A program made the position numbers and the translations under genes. A stretch of DNA of 46,938 nucleotides from Sutterella sp. (lineage in GTDB: Bacteria > Pseudomonadota > Gammaproteobacteria > Burkholderiales > Burkholderiaceae_F): the NCBI GenBank assembly GCA_017936545.1, contig JAGBFJ010000050.1, positions 1 through 46,938 on the forward strand, written 5' to 3'. Positions 1 to 7,737 of the stretch are shown here, in pieces. Below the pieces are notes generated by a model. It was given only the letters and a program-made list of their open reading frames with translations, was not told the DNA's origin and ran no database searches. Numbering within the stretch: position 1 is the stretch's first letter; every line of letters begins with the position of its first letter.

Positions 1-416
1 CAGTGAAAAGCGCAGTCATGTCCATGACAGCTACTCCCGATAGAAGCTATGCAGGCTCTCCAACGATGGTTTGGTTGGTTTTTAAGGAAAGGATACTCCT
101 CCCGCTTCGGCAAGCTACCCACTCAAAACAGCGAAAGGCCGAGATTCCCGAGGAAGAAAACAAGGAATTTGAATGGTAGATCGAATTCTGCGTGTCGATC
201 GGAATGTAAGCACCAACGGTTCGGAGACGTCCAAAACGAATGGTTCTCCTTTGTAGAGCAGTAAGGAAAAGTTGGGAAATATATATAGAGAGAAGGAGCT
301 GTTTTCAGTATTTTCCTTGGTTCCTTAATCTTCATTTTCATCAGGATAGACCCCGTCAGAAAGGATCTTAAGTTTTTCCTGCTTTAACATAGACATAACT
401 GTTGTACGAAGCTCCT
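1..416. other. Gene-poor leading region
   Basis: No gene is recognised here. Short open frames exist on both strands but none has a convincing ribosome binding site, composition or family resemblance. On the minus strand a stop-free frame running from about 460 down to 328 reads like the end of a protein (KVVYKEELRTTVMSML, then a stop after a DENED-like acidic end). It has no start codon near a binding site, so it may be the tail of a lost gene or chance. The stretch is more AT-rich than the genes downstream. Confidence 0.4.
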
Positions 417-441
417 CTTTGTATACGACTTTGTATACAAA
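417..441. repeat. Tandem CTTTGTATAC repeats with 12-bp palindrome
   Basis: CTTTGTATAC occurs at 417-426 and again at 429-438, a 12-bp period of about one helical turn. The second copy is part of a perfect palindrome, TTTGTATACAAA, at 430-441. It lies about 90 bases upstream of mscL, so it could be a binding site for a dimeric regulator. The repeat is seen directly; the function is inference. Confidence 0.45.
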
Positions 442-528
442 AGCAGGAAGGAAACGTCAGTTTCACACGGCTATTGACAGATAGAGTACAATAGCTCACT
501 CAAAACTCTTTCTAGGAAAATCATTATT

Positions 529-1065
529 ATGCGTCAGTTCCTTAAGGAATTTCAGGCCTTTATTTCCAAGGGCAATGTTATGGACCTGGCCGTGGCCGTG
601 ATCATCGGCGCCGCGTTCTCTAACATTGTCAATTCGCTCGTCAAGGACATCGTCAATCCGATCCTCGGCGTGCTGGTCGGCCGCCCCGACTTTACGAACC
701 TCTTCGTGGTTCTGAAGCCCGTCGAAGGTTATACGGGTCCGCAGACCTACGATGCCCTCGTGAAGGCCGGCGCCACGGTTTTCGGCTACGGCGCCTTCCT
801 CACGGCCGTCGTTCAGTTCCTGCTGCTCGCCTTCGTGATCTTCTGGCTCATCAAGGTCGTCACGACGATTAGAAAGCGTGTTGAAGCTGAAGCCGCCCGT
901 CTGCTGAAGCTTGAAGAAGAAAAGAAGGCTGCCGCTCCGGCTCCCGCCCCGGCGCCCACGCCGGAAGACATCGTTCTTCTTCGCGAAATCCGCGACCTGC
1001 TGAAGACCAATGCCGCCGCCTCCGAAGAGGTGAAGGCCGCGGTCGACAAGCTTGCTGCGAAGTAA
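529..1065 (+). CDS. mscL: Large-conductance mechanosensitive channel MscL
   Basis: Inner-membrane tension-gated channel that opens under osmotic downshock and releases small solutes. The 178-residue protein begins with the typical amphipathic N-terminus (FLKEFQAFISKGNVMDLAVA, residues 4-23). The first membrane helix covers about residues 17-45 and the second about 84-110. The cytoplasmic end is longer than the roughly 136 residues of E. coli MscL: an Ala/Pro-rich linker (about 134-144) leads to a final helix (PEDIVLLREIRDLL) that matches the C-terminal bundle of the family. The start ATG follows an AGGA motif about 12 bases upstream. The gene is monocistronic and ends in a strong terminator. 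Confidence 0.96.
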   Translation: MRQFLKEFQAFISKGNVMDLAVAVIIGAAFSNIVNSLVKDIVNPILGVLVGRPDFTNLFVVLKPVEGYTGPQTYDALVKAGATVFGYGAFLTAVVQFLLLAFVIFWLIKVVTTIRKRVEAEAARLLKLEEEKKAAAPAPAPAPTPEDIVLLREIRDLLKTNAAASEEVKAAVDKLAAK

Positions 1066-1089
1066 GTCCGGATCCGGACAACCGTTCAG

Positions 1090-1123
1090 GCGCGCTTTCC
1101 TCGGGGAAGGCGCGCTTTTTTTT
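1090..1123 (+). terminator. Rho-independent terminator of mscL
   Basis: The stem GCGCGC (1090-1095) pairs with GCGCGC (1110-1115), extended inward by TTCC/GGAA, and is followed by a run of eight T. It also appears to be the insertion target of the group II intron that starts three bases beyond the T-run. Confidence 0.92.
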
Positions 1124-1125
1124 CG

Positions 1126-1823
1126 GTGCGCCCTGCAGCGCACGTGCGATTGGTGGTGAAAGTCCACTGTCCGCCCGATCGAGGGAAGGACTAGCGACTC
1201 GGCAGAGTCAGGGAGGTAACGAACTGATGAAGGAAGCCGGTAGCAAAACGTCAGCCTGACGTATAGGAACTGAATACGAGGCGACGATCCTGGGAGAGCA
1301 GGCCGAATTCTGTTAACCCAATATCGATACGGAAAGGGTCGGCGTATATTCAGCAGGTAGGACGCGAAGCGCATGTGTGATACCTGGGGAGATCCTTGTC
1401 GATGCCGTGAGGCGACCGACGCTGAGAGGCGAAGGGAGGTCGGCAAGGAAGTCAGCAGAGGTCATAGTAGGAGCGATCCGAAGGACCGAATCTGAGTGGC
1501 GCGAGTAGAGTGCGCAGTATGTCTCTGTAGCGACGGCAGTAGCGAAAGTCGAAACTGCTGCATTAGAGCCTGCCCTGACTGAGAGGCCGGAATCCTCAGG
1601 GTAAGGGAATGGGTCCAAAGGCCGGATAAGCAACGGTGACGGTGCGCACTGGACGAAAGCGGAGGTCCAGTGGTACAGGACTCTAAAGTCATCATTAGGA
1701 TGGCGAGAGCCCGTCCTCTTAACTCAGAAACCGCCGGATGCTGAACAGCACGTCCGATGGCCTTTTCACTGGAAGGTTGAGCGGTGTGGGAGGGAGCGGC
1801 CGTGAGGACGCTCCCTACCCGAT
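1126..1823 (+). mobile_element. ORF-less group II intron (probably class C)
   Basis: The element opens with a group II 5' end (GTGCG at 1126). It then shows the domain I pattern GGTGGTGAAAGTCCACT (1151-1167) and the block ending AAGTCAGCAGAGGTCATAGTA (about 1449-1470) that usually precedes the maturase gene. The candidate domain V runs from about 1729 to 1760 (ACCGCCGGATGCTG, AAC loop, CAGCACGTCCGATGG). Domain VI runs from about 1781 to 1823 (GCGGTGTGGGAGGGAGC ... GCTCCCTACCCGAT), with the likely branch A in CTACCC. The roughly 260 bases between 1470 and 1729 hold no reverse-transcriptase/maturase frame. Position directly after an intrinsic terminator is the known target preference of class C introns. 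About 20 extra bases separate domains V and VI compared with the usual layout. Exact ends are estimated from motifs. Confidence 0.78.
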
Positions 1824-1883
1824 ACCATGTCCGGCACAACCTCATATACCGAAGTCCGGCAGTCCGGGACAGGACGGACCCGT

Positions 1884-1916
1884 AAAAAAGCCGGGTAGGG
1901 CGCCGAACGGCTTTTC
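1884..1916. terminator. Possible bidirectional terminator
   Basis: AAAAAAGCCG (1884-1893) and CGGCTTTT (1908-1915) form a short stem with A and T tails on either side. It could stop transcripts emerging from the intron before proC. The stem is only six base pairs. Confidence 0.4.
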
Positions 1917-1927
1917 CCGCAGGCATA

Positions 1928-1945
1928 TTAAGGCGGTCGCCTTAA
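1928..1945. repeat. Inverted repeat upstream of proC
   Basis: Perfect 7-bp arms TTAAGGC (1928-1934) and GCCTTAA (1939-1945) flank a 4-base spacer, about 60 bases before the proC start. It could be an operator; no regulator is identified. Confidence 0.4.
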
Positions 1946-2006
1946 GCGGCTTCCCGGAAAGCGCGCTAGTATTGGACTTCGTTTCAACAATCCGGAGCGC
2001 TGCATC

Positions 2007-2804
2007 ATGCTCGACTTACGTACGGCCCGCGTGGCTTTTCTGGGATTCGGCAACATGGCGTCGGCCATGGCCGACGGCTTTATTCGCTCCGGCATTCTGT
2101 CGGCCGGGCAGCTCGGCGCCGCCTCCCGCCGTCAGGACGTGCTCGCCGAACGCACGGCATCCCGCGGCATGAAAGCGTTTGCAACATGCGAAGACGCAGC
2201 CCGTTGGGCGGACATCGTGATCATTGCGGTGAAGCCCCATCTGGTAGCCGAGGTGGTCTCTCCCATCAAAGCCGTTCTGAAGGACAAGCTCGTGCTTTCC
2301 GTGGCGGTGAACAAGCTCTTCGACGATCTGGAGGGTGTTCTCGAAGCCGGTACCCGTCATCTGTCGACGCTGCCAAATACGCCGGTCTCGGTCTGCGAAG
2401 GTATCGTGATCTGCGAAGAGCGTCATTCCCTGACGTCCGATGACGAGGCTGCCGTCAGGGCGCTTTTCGGCGCACTCGGGCTCTGTCTTTTCGTGCCGGC
2501 CAAAATCATGCCGTCGGCCGGCACGCTGTCGGGATGCGGTCCGGCTTTTGCCGCCATGTTCATCGAAGCGTTGGCAGACGGGGCCGTCAAGCACGGCGTT
2601 CCCCGTGCGGCGGCATACCAGCTGGCCAGTCAGATGCTGGCTGGCACGGCCAAGCTTCAGCTCGCCACCGGGCAGCATCCGGGCGTGATGAAGGATGCAG
2701 TCTGTTCTCCGGGCGGTACAACCATCATCGGCGTGGCAGCGCTCGAAAAGGCGGGCATGCGCTCTGCCGTGATCGAGGCGATCGACGCCATCGTCAGCCG
2801 CTGA
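2007..2804 (+). CDS. proC: Pyrroline-5-carboxylate reductase
   Basis: Cytoplasmic NAD(P)H-dependent reductase that makes L-proline from pyrroline-5-carboxylate, the last step of proline synthesis. The 265-residue length is normal. The N-terminal Rossmann motif is FLGFGNMASAMADG (residues 11-24), AVKP sits at 74-77 and LPNTP at 122-126. The C-terminal dimerisation domain carries the family signature from MPSAGTLSGCGPAF (168-181) to KDAVCSPGGTTIIG (229-242). The chosen ATG has GGAG nine bases upstream. The tenA-like gene starts 14 bases after the stop, so the two are probably co-transcribed. Confidence 0.95.
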   Translation: MLDLRTARVAFLGFGNMASAMADGFIRSGILSAGQLGAASRRQDVLAERTASRGMKAFATCEDAARWADIVIIAVKPHLVAEVVSPIKAVLKDKLVLSVAVNKLFDDLEGVLEAGTRHLSTLPNTPVSVCEGIVICEERHSLTSDDEAAVRALFGALGLCLFVPAKIMPSAGTLSGCGPAFAAMFIEALADGAVKHGVPRAAAYQLASQMLAGTAKLQLATGQHPGVMKDAVCSPGGTTIIGVAALEKAGMRSAVIEAIDAIVSR

Positions 2805-2817
2805 GGGAGCCGGACAA

Positions 2818-3567
2818 ATGCAACAGTTTGTTCTTTCCCGCCGAATGCTGATCGGATCGGCTTTTTCGCTTTCCCTTTGTCCGTCAGTCGTTTTCGCCAG
2901 TCGGACACGGTGGAGCGAAGAGGCTGTCAGCGCCGGGAGGGGCGCTGCCGACGCCTGCTGCCGGCATCAATTTGTTACGGGTCTCGCCGACGGATCGCTT
3001 GCACGGAGCCGTTTTCTTTTCTACATTGCTCAAAACATACATTATTTGAGAGGCTACGAGAGGACGCTTCGTCAGATTGCCTCCAGACTGGATCGGCGTG
3101 AGCTTCGTGACCGCTTCAATGCCTGGGCGGATGAAACCGCGCAGACCGAGGCCTGGACACGCAGTGTTTATGTCGACTTCGGCGGGTCAGATCCGGACCG
3201 TGTTCCGATCTGCCCTGCCGCCCAGCTTTATTCGGGCTGGGAGGCTCAGGCGGCGTCCCAGCTTTCCGTCGCGGAGGCGGTGGCGGCGGCGCTGCCCTGC
3301 TTCTGGGTTTACGGCGAGGTCGGACATTATGTCGCCCGGGTCAGAAAGACCGACGGAAACCCGTATGCGGACTGGCTGTCCGGTTACGGAGATCCGGCCT
3401 ACGACAGCTCGGTAGCACAGGCCCTTGCCGTCGGAGACGAGTTGGCGGCGAACCTTTCGGAGCGTGAACGAGAAGCTATGACGGCGGCTTTTGTCAGATC
3501 ATGCTGCATGGAGTGGATGCTTTTTGATGCGGCCTGGCGGGAAGATGCCTGGCCCGACATGATGTGA
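2818..3567 (+). CDS. TenA/thiaminase II family protein with a Tat-like signal peptide
   Basis: TenA proteins are normally cytosolic and hydrolyse thiamine or its breakdown products to salvage the pyrimidine. This 249-residue protein matches the fold: QNIHYL at 72-77, PCFWVYGEVG at 160-169 with the presumed catalytic Cys161 and Tyr165, and MEWMLFDAAW at 231-240 with Glu232. Two points are odd. It begins with a twin-arginine-like leader, SRRMLIG at residues 7-13, then a hydrophobic stretch and a VFA cleavage-like site near residue 27, so it may be exported folded to the periplasm. The aspartate of the QDxxYL motif, a substrate-binding residue in B. subtilis TenA, is Asn73. GGGAG precedes the ATG. 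No other thiamine gene is nearby. Family assignment is firm; activity and location are inference. Confidence 0.8.
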   Translation: MQQFVLSRRMLIGSAFSLSLCPSVVFASRTRWSEEAVSAGRGAADACCRHQFVTGLADGSLARSRFLFYIAQNIHYLRGYERTLRQIASRLDRRELRDRFNAWADETAQTEAWTRSVYVDFGGSDPDRVPICPAAQLYSGWEAQAASQLSVAEAVAAALPCFWVYGEVGHYVARVRKTDGNPYADWLSGYGDPAYDSSVAQALAVGDELAANLSEREREAMTAAFVRSCCMEWMLFDAAWREDAWPDMM

Positions 3568-3615
3568 CGCATAAGATTAAAATATTCTTAGAAATCCTGA
3601 CTACGGGAGGTAATC

Positions 3616-4056
3616 ATGGGTAAAAACAAGAAAGCGAAATGCGAATGCGCCGAGACCCGCGGTAAAAAGGTCAGGGACGCGTCCTGCTGCGGCGCGGCAC
3701 TGTCCGGCAAGGATGCGCTCAAGCTCCTCAAGGCGGCCCTGAAAAGCGGCATGAAGATCGAGGTGACCGCCACGCCGTGCGCCGCCGAGCCTCAGGGACT
3801 GGCGGCGGAAATGGCGCCGATCGAACCCAAGGGCACGCAGTTTGTCCGCCTTGAAGACGGGGATCTGATGATTCTGGCCGTGAGCGAATATCATCTGACG
3901 GCCGGTGATGCCGAGGCGCTGTCCGAAATGGCTGGCGGCGACGACGAGCGTATGCGCCGTCTCGTCAAGCAGGCTTTTGAGGACGGCATGAACCGTCTGA
4001 TCAACGAGCTTCGCGGACCGGATGCACCCGAAGACAACGAGGAAGACGAACCCTGA
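3616..4056 (+). CDS. Small cysteine-containing acidic-tailed protein of unknown function
   Basis: I do not recognise this 146-residue protein. It has an excellent binding site (GGGAGG eight bases before ATG), genome-like codon use and its own terminator, so it is very likely a real gene. The basic N-terminus (MGKNKKAKCECAETRGKK) carries Cys9 and Cys11, followed by a CC pair near residue 24, a possible metal-binding group. The middle is mixed alpha/beta and the last 15 residues are strongly acidic (PEDNEEDEP). There is no signal peptide or membrane segment. It lies 48 bases after the tenA-like gene and may be read with it. Confidence 0.7.
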   Translation: MGKNKKAKCECAETRGKKVRDASCCGAALSGKDALKLLKAALKSGMKIEVTATPCAAEPQGLAAEMAPIEPKGTQFVRLEDGDLMILAVSEYHLTAGDAEALSEMAGGDDERMRRLVKQAFEDGMNRLINELRGPDAPEDNEEDEP

Positions 4057-4105
4057 TAATGCAGTTTGCTGAGCGCTGCCTTTCGGCGCTGCAGACCCAG
4101 AAGAC

Positions 4106-4139
4106 AATGCCCGGTCTGACGGTCAGAGCCGGGCATTTT
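4106..4139 (+). terminator. Rho-independent terminator
   Basis: AATGCCCGG and TCTGA pair with TCAGA and CCGGGCATT, with one bulge and a CGG loop, followed by TTTT. It closes the proC-tenA-like-3616 unit. Confidence 0.88.
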
Positions 4140-4205
4140 CTTTGGAGGCCGGTCTTTGCTGACGCTCCAATACATCATTGCCGAATAAGTGACGAAGGCC
4201 TGTCG

Positions 4206-5435
4206 TTACCGAATTTCAGGGACGTCCGCCCGCTTCCTGCACGGAACCAGCACTTTCGGCGGGGTCTGGTAGAACGGATTGGACCTTGTCGACGTGAGAC
4301 AGGGATCCGTCAGAAAACCCGGATCCGGCCGGGCGGCGCCGGCAAAACGCCTGCGAAGCGCGCTGCGGTCGGCTTTCTTTCCGGCGTTAAGGTCGGCCGT
4401 CGGGCCGGACATGCCGGGAAGAGCGACGAAGCGGCCCTTCCCGAGCGAAATCGTGCTCTCGAGTCTGCCGTCGGCACTGCGAAAGAAAAGCAGGTCGCCG
4501 GCTCGAAGCTGCTCGAAATGCCGGCCCGGATCAACGGCCGGGAAGGCCTTCTGCATCATGTCCGCATCGCGCTGAATGATGAGATCGTGGGAGCGGAAGG
4601 CGGTCCGCACCAGACGGTCGGCATCGGACGTCATGCCGCTTTCCCGCAGCTTTAAAGCAGTCACGGCCACGGCTTTCATGAAGTCAGGCTGCGAGGCGCG
4701 CCGGACATTTTCCTGATGCTCCTGAAAGCCTTCCAGCGGGGAGGCATCGCTTCGGGCGACGAAGCCCGCGGTACCGTCTGGCAGCACGGCGGTCCAGCCG
4801 TCGGCGTGCTTTTCAAGAATTCGAAGCTGCGTGCCCGTGCCGAGCATGACGAGAGAAACGCCGCTCGATGCACGATTTTCGGAAAAGGGAACGCGCGGCG
4901 AAGTGACGACGATCTTGTCGGCACGGTTCCAGATGATGAGTCCCGTATCGTTGAGCGGACGGATGAATTCATCCGGGGTTCTGACCACGGTGCCGTCGGG
5001 CAGCTGGATGCGGGTGAGCCCGTCCTTCGTGTCGTATCGGCGAACCGGCGTGCCAGCGGGAACGAGGTCTGCCGGCGGAGCGTCCGGCCGATCGAATACC
5101 GGCGCGTCGGGCGTTCGGATCAAGCCCCAGATTTTGTCCTTCAGCTGTTCTCGATCGGGAACGATGCGAAGAGCCACGTCGGTGGGAACGCCTTTGGCGT
5201 AGAAGGCTGCCCGAAGCTGAGCGAGCGCCTCCGGCATGTCGGAAACGCCTTCAAGCCGCACGGTGCCGTCGGGAAGAAGGCTGGCCGCTGCCTCGAAGAG
5301 CGCGGTTCGGCTGTCGGGCGCAAACCGGGTTCGGATGTCTTCGATCACGGCCTGCGGATCGGGTGTCTGCGGCTGGGCGCAGAGCCCCGAGGATAAGATG
5401 AACTGAAGGAGGAGGGCGGCGGTCGGTCGTTTCAT
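4206..5435 (-). CDS. Exported SH3-like / degenerate NlpC-P60 protein
   Basis: A 409-residue protein with an N-terminal signal peptide (MKRPTAALLLQFILSSGLCA, residues 1-20). Two SH3-like beta segments cover about 110-160 and 190-230. A C-terminal region around 254-340 follows the NlpC/P60 endopeptidase pattern: LVRTAF, QRDADMMQ and LRAGDLLFFR correspond to the family's F/L-rich helix, PRDAD-Q and GDLLFF motifs. The catalytic residues appear lost: where DCSG is expected the sequence reads SDADR, and where SHV-(I/Y)-LG carries the histidine it reads ESTISLG. It is therefore probably a non-catalytic cell-wall-binding protein. It starts ten bases after the upstream EamA transporter gene, so they form an operon. 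Confidence 0.6.
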   Translation of the reverse strand: MKRPTAALLLQFILSSGLCAQPQTPDPQAVIEDIRTRFAPDSRTALFEAAASLLPDGTVRLEGVSDMPEALAQLRAAFYAKGVPTDVALRIVPDREQLKDKIWGLIRTPDAPVFDRPDAPPADLVPAGTPVRRYDTKDGLTRIQLPDGTVVRTPDEFIRPLNDTGLIIWNRADKIVVTSPRVPFSENRASSGVSLVMLGTGTQLRILEKHADGWTAVLPDGTAGFVARSDASPLEGFQEHQENVRRASQPDFMKAVAVTALKLRESGMTSDADRLVRTAFRSHDLIIQRDADMMQKAFPAVDPGRHFEQLRAGDLLFFRSADGRLESTISLGKGRFVALPGMSGPTADLNAGKKADRSALRRRFAGAARPDPGFLTDPCLTSTRSNPFYQTPPKVLVPCRKRADVPEIR

Positions 5436-5445
5436 CTGTCGGAGA

Positions 5446-6363
5446 TTAGGGTCGGGCGGGTTCGGCGGCCTTTTCAGCTTCGGCGCGGTCGGCCGCTTCG
5501 GCCCGTTTGGTGCAAACGGAGGCCGTCATGCCGGAGACCAGAATGAGGCTCATGCCGGCGAGCGCTATCGTGCTGGCGGCTTCTCCGAACCAGAAGTAGC
5601 TGATCAGCGCGGAGAAGGGAATCGCGGAAAAGCCGAGGCAGGACGAGAGCAGCATGTTGCCGTAGGCGTAGGAGCGCGTCGTGCAGATTTGGCCGAGCGT
5701 CGCGCAGAGGCCCATGCCGAGAATGCCGATGAGACCCGTCGTATTCGGCATGTGCAGGCCGCCTTCCAGGAGTTCGCAGCCGAGGAGACCGAAGACGGTG
5801 CCGAAGAGCGTGAAGTAGAAGACTATGCGCCAGGACGGTTCCTTCAGGTCGCCGAGTTCCTTCATCTGCCAGTAGATGATGAGGTCGATGAAGGAGACGA
5901 AGAGGCAGACCAGCGCTGGCACGAGTTCGCCTTCGTTGAAGGTGGGCTGCAGAACGGTGGTGACGCCGGCAAAGCCTGCGATGATGGAAAGCACCATTGC
6001 CCAGGGCGCGGGCTTGTGACGCATCAGGGCCAGAATGACGAAGTTGGCCGCCATGAAGAGTGGCGTCGTGTAGATCAGCGTCATGTTGGTGCCGAAGTGC
6101 ATCTTGCCGAGCGTGAAGAACCACAGCATGATGGAAAGCGTGCCGAGCACCGAGCGCTTGATGTGGCCGCCGATGTGTTCGGTGCGCAGGGTCAGCGTGC
6201 GGCGGTTGCTCCAGACGAAGAACGAGATGGAAATGACGCCGAAGAGCGAACGGTAGAACACCATTTCAATGGGGCCGTGCTCGCCGCTGCAGAGCTTGAC
6301 GAAGGCCGCCATGACGGAAAACAGCGCTGCTGCCGCCAGCGCCCACATTGACTGCTTGAACAT
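5446..6363 (-). CDS. EamA/DMT-family transporter
   Basis: A 305-residue inner-membrane protein with about ten predicted helices, two EamA repeats and the hydrophobic pattern of the drug/metabolite transporter superfamily. It begins MFKQSMWALAAAALFSVMAA and contains the family-like MVFYRSLFG near residue 35. The C-terminal tail is Ala/Glu/Arg-rich (about 285-305). The substrate cannot be read from the sequence; members export amino acids, metabolites or drugs. No good binding site precedes the ATG, so the start is uncertain. It heads an operon with the SH3/NlpC-like gene. Confidence 0.85.
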   Translation of the reverse strand: MFKQSMWALAAAALFSVMAAFVKLCSGEHGPIEMVFYRSLFGVISISFFVWSNRRTLTLRTEHIGGHIKRSVLGTLSIMLWFFTLGKMHFGTNMTLIYTTPLFMAANFVILALMRHKPAPWAMVLSIIAGFAGVTTVLQPTFNEGELVPALVCLFVSFIDLIIYWQMKELGDLKEPSWRIVFYFTLFGTVFGLLGCELLEGGLHMPNTTGLIGILGMGLCATLGQICTTRSYAYGNMLLSSCLGFSAIPFSALISYFWFGEAASTIALAGMSLILVSGMTASVCTKRAEAADRAEAEKAAEPARP

Positions 6364-6466
6364 GTTTGACTGTGAGGAGGGATTGGCCGGGACTCAAAAT
6401 GCCCGACATTCTACGCCCGGCGGCAAAAGCGTGCTCTCGCCGCCGGTTGACCGGTCAGTCCGAGGC

Positions 6467-7327
6467 TTAGGCCCAGGCTTCGGCAAAAAGCAGCATGATG
6501 CCGTCGAGGCCGGCGGCGCTCACCGCCCAGCGGGCGGCTGCCCGGACGCGCGGTTTGGCCCGGAAGGCGATGCCGAGACCGGCGGCCTGAATCATTTCCA
6601 GATCGTTGGCGCCGTCGCCGGCGCAGACGGCTGCGGAAAGCGGGCAGCCGTGAAGCGCGCAGATGACTTCCACCGCTCTGCGCTTGCCGTCGGCATTGAT
6701 GATGCGTCCGCCGGCAGGACCGGTGACGCCGCCCGTCAGCCGTCCGTTTTCGATGACGAGTTCGTTGGAGACGGCGCCCTGCATGCCGAGACGTTCGGCA
6801 AGCGGCCGGGTGAGATGGGTGAAGCCGCCCGACACCACGTAGCAGTCGACGCCGTGGGAACGGCAGAAGTCGATCAGCCTGACGGCGCCCGGCTGCAGTC
6901 GGATGCCCTTCAGTGCGGTATCGATGACCGACACCGGTGCATCCTTCAGAAGCGCGACACGCTCGCGCAGGCTTTCATCAAAGCTCAGATGGCCCTCCAT
7001 AGCCGCCTTCGTCACCGCGGAAACCGCTTCGCCCTGACCGCAGGCGGCCGCCATGTCGTCGATGCACTCGTTCTGAATGATCGTCCCATCCATGTCGAGC
7101 GCAAGCACGCGGAAATTCCTGATCGAAAGATCATGGGGAACCGCAACCGCATCAATGCCTTCGCGTTGGGCAAACTGCTGCTGCAGGTTTCGAAGCGACA
7201 TGGCCGACAGACCGGAAAGCCTCACGGCGCCGGGCTGCGTGCGAACTTCGGCGGCTGATGCCGCATCAGCACAGTCACAGACGAGATCCGGCGTGACTCC
7301 GGGTCCCATGAGAATCAGGTCCATCAT
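6467..7327 (-). CDS. serB: Phosphoserine phosphatase SerB
   Basis: HAD-superfamily hydrolase that removes phosphate from O-phospho-L-serine in the last step of serine synthesis. An N-terminal ACT-like regulatory part (about residues 1-70) precedes the catalytic motif LDMDGT, with nucleophile Asp78 and acid Asp80 in this numbering. Motif II is VVSGGFTHL and the motif III/IV block is CAGDGANDLEMI, all intact. The start at 7327 is preferred over an ATG 18 bases upstream because AAGGAG lies eight bases before it. It is transcribed alone, away from the EamA gene at 7738. Confidence 0.93.
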   Translation of the reverse strand: MMDLILMGPGVTPDLVCDCADAASAAEVRTQPGAVRLSGLSAMSLRNLQQQFAQREGIDAVAVPHDLSIRNFRVLALDMDGTIIQNECIDDMAAACGQGEAVSAVTKAAMEGHLSFDESLRERVALLKDAPVSVIDTALKGIRLQPGAVRLIDFCRSHGVDCYVVSGGFTHLTRPLAERLGMQGAVSNELVIENGRLTGGVTGPAGGRIINADGKRRAVEVICALHGCPLSAAVCAGDGANDLEMIQAAGLGIAFRAKPRVRAAARWAVSAAGLDGIMLLFAEAWA

Positions 7328-7431
7328 GACGAAGGCTCCTTGCATCGGGAAAATAAGATTCGAGGTTACCTCAGACGTTTCCGCAAGGCAAGTTTGGCCG
7401 GTGAATCATTCGGCGCGGCGGACCGACGGTG

Positions 7432-7463
7432 AAAAAACGGCTTCATCCGGAGAGATGAAGCCG
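7432..7463 (-). terminator. Rho-independent terminator on the minus strand
   Basis: CGGCTTCATC and GATGAAGCCG form a perfect 10-bp stem with a 6-base loop. On the minus strand it is followed by TTTTTT. No complete gene lies upstream of it on that strand, only the orphan frame at 7483-7623. Confidence 0.88.
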
Positions 7464-7482
7464 CAGCCGTCGGGTTCAGGTG

Positions 7483-7623
7483 TCAGATGGCCAGCATCCC
7501 TGCGGTGTCGAAGACTTCGTCGGAGCGGGAGTCGGCCGAGGCGGGAGGCTGAGCGAGCCATTCCTTCCAGTAGCTCTGCGTCGCGTAAACATGACGGGAG
7601 GTATCTGCCGCAGGGAAAAAGGG
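7483..7623 (-). pseudogene. Orphan 3' end of a lost minus-strand gene
   Basis: A 46-codon stop-bounded frame with normal codon use ends 20 bases before a strong minus-strand terminator. It reads ... HVYATQSYWKEWLAQPP ... DEVFDTAGMLAI, then TGA. It has no usable start codon: a TGA lies immediately upstream at 7624-7626. The simplest reading is that the C-terminal coding end and terminator of a gene survive while the rest was deleted. The parent family is not recognised. Confidence 0.4.
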
Positions 7624-7737
7624 TCAGATTTTCTGCCTGTTCTTTGATAAAACCGACCCTGCCGGCCGCCGGACGGCGCATTCCGCACCGCTTTGGGCGA
7701 TAATACAAGGTTTTCCCGTTCCCTCCGGGCCTGTTTT

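Noticed and set aside
496-1446. 316-codon minus-strand frame over mscL and the intron
   Set aside because: It runs antisense to mscL and continues through ribozyme sequence. It has no protein-family features.
7693-7737. Upstream TTG start for the EamA gene
   Set aside because: It would add 15 polar residues that do not fit the family N-terminus. ATG 7738 begins directly before the first membrane helix.
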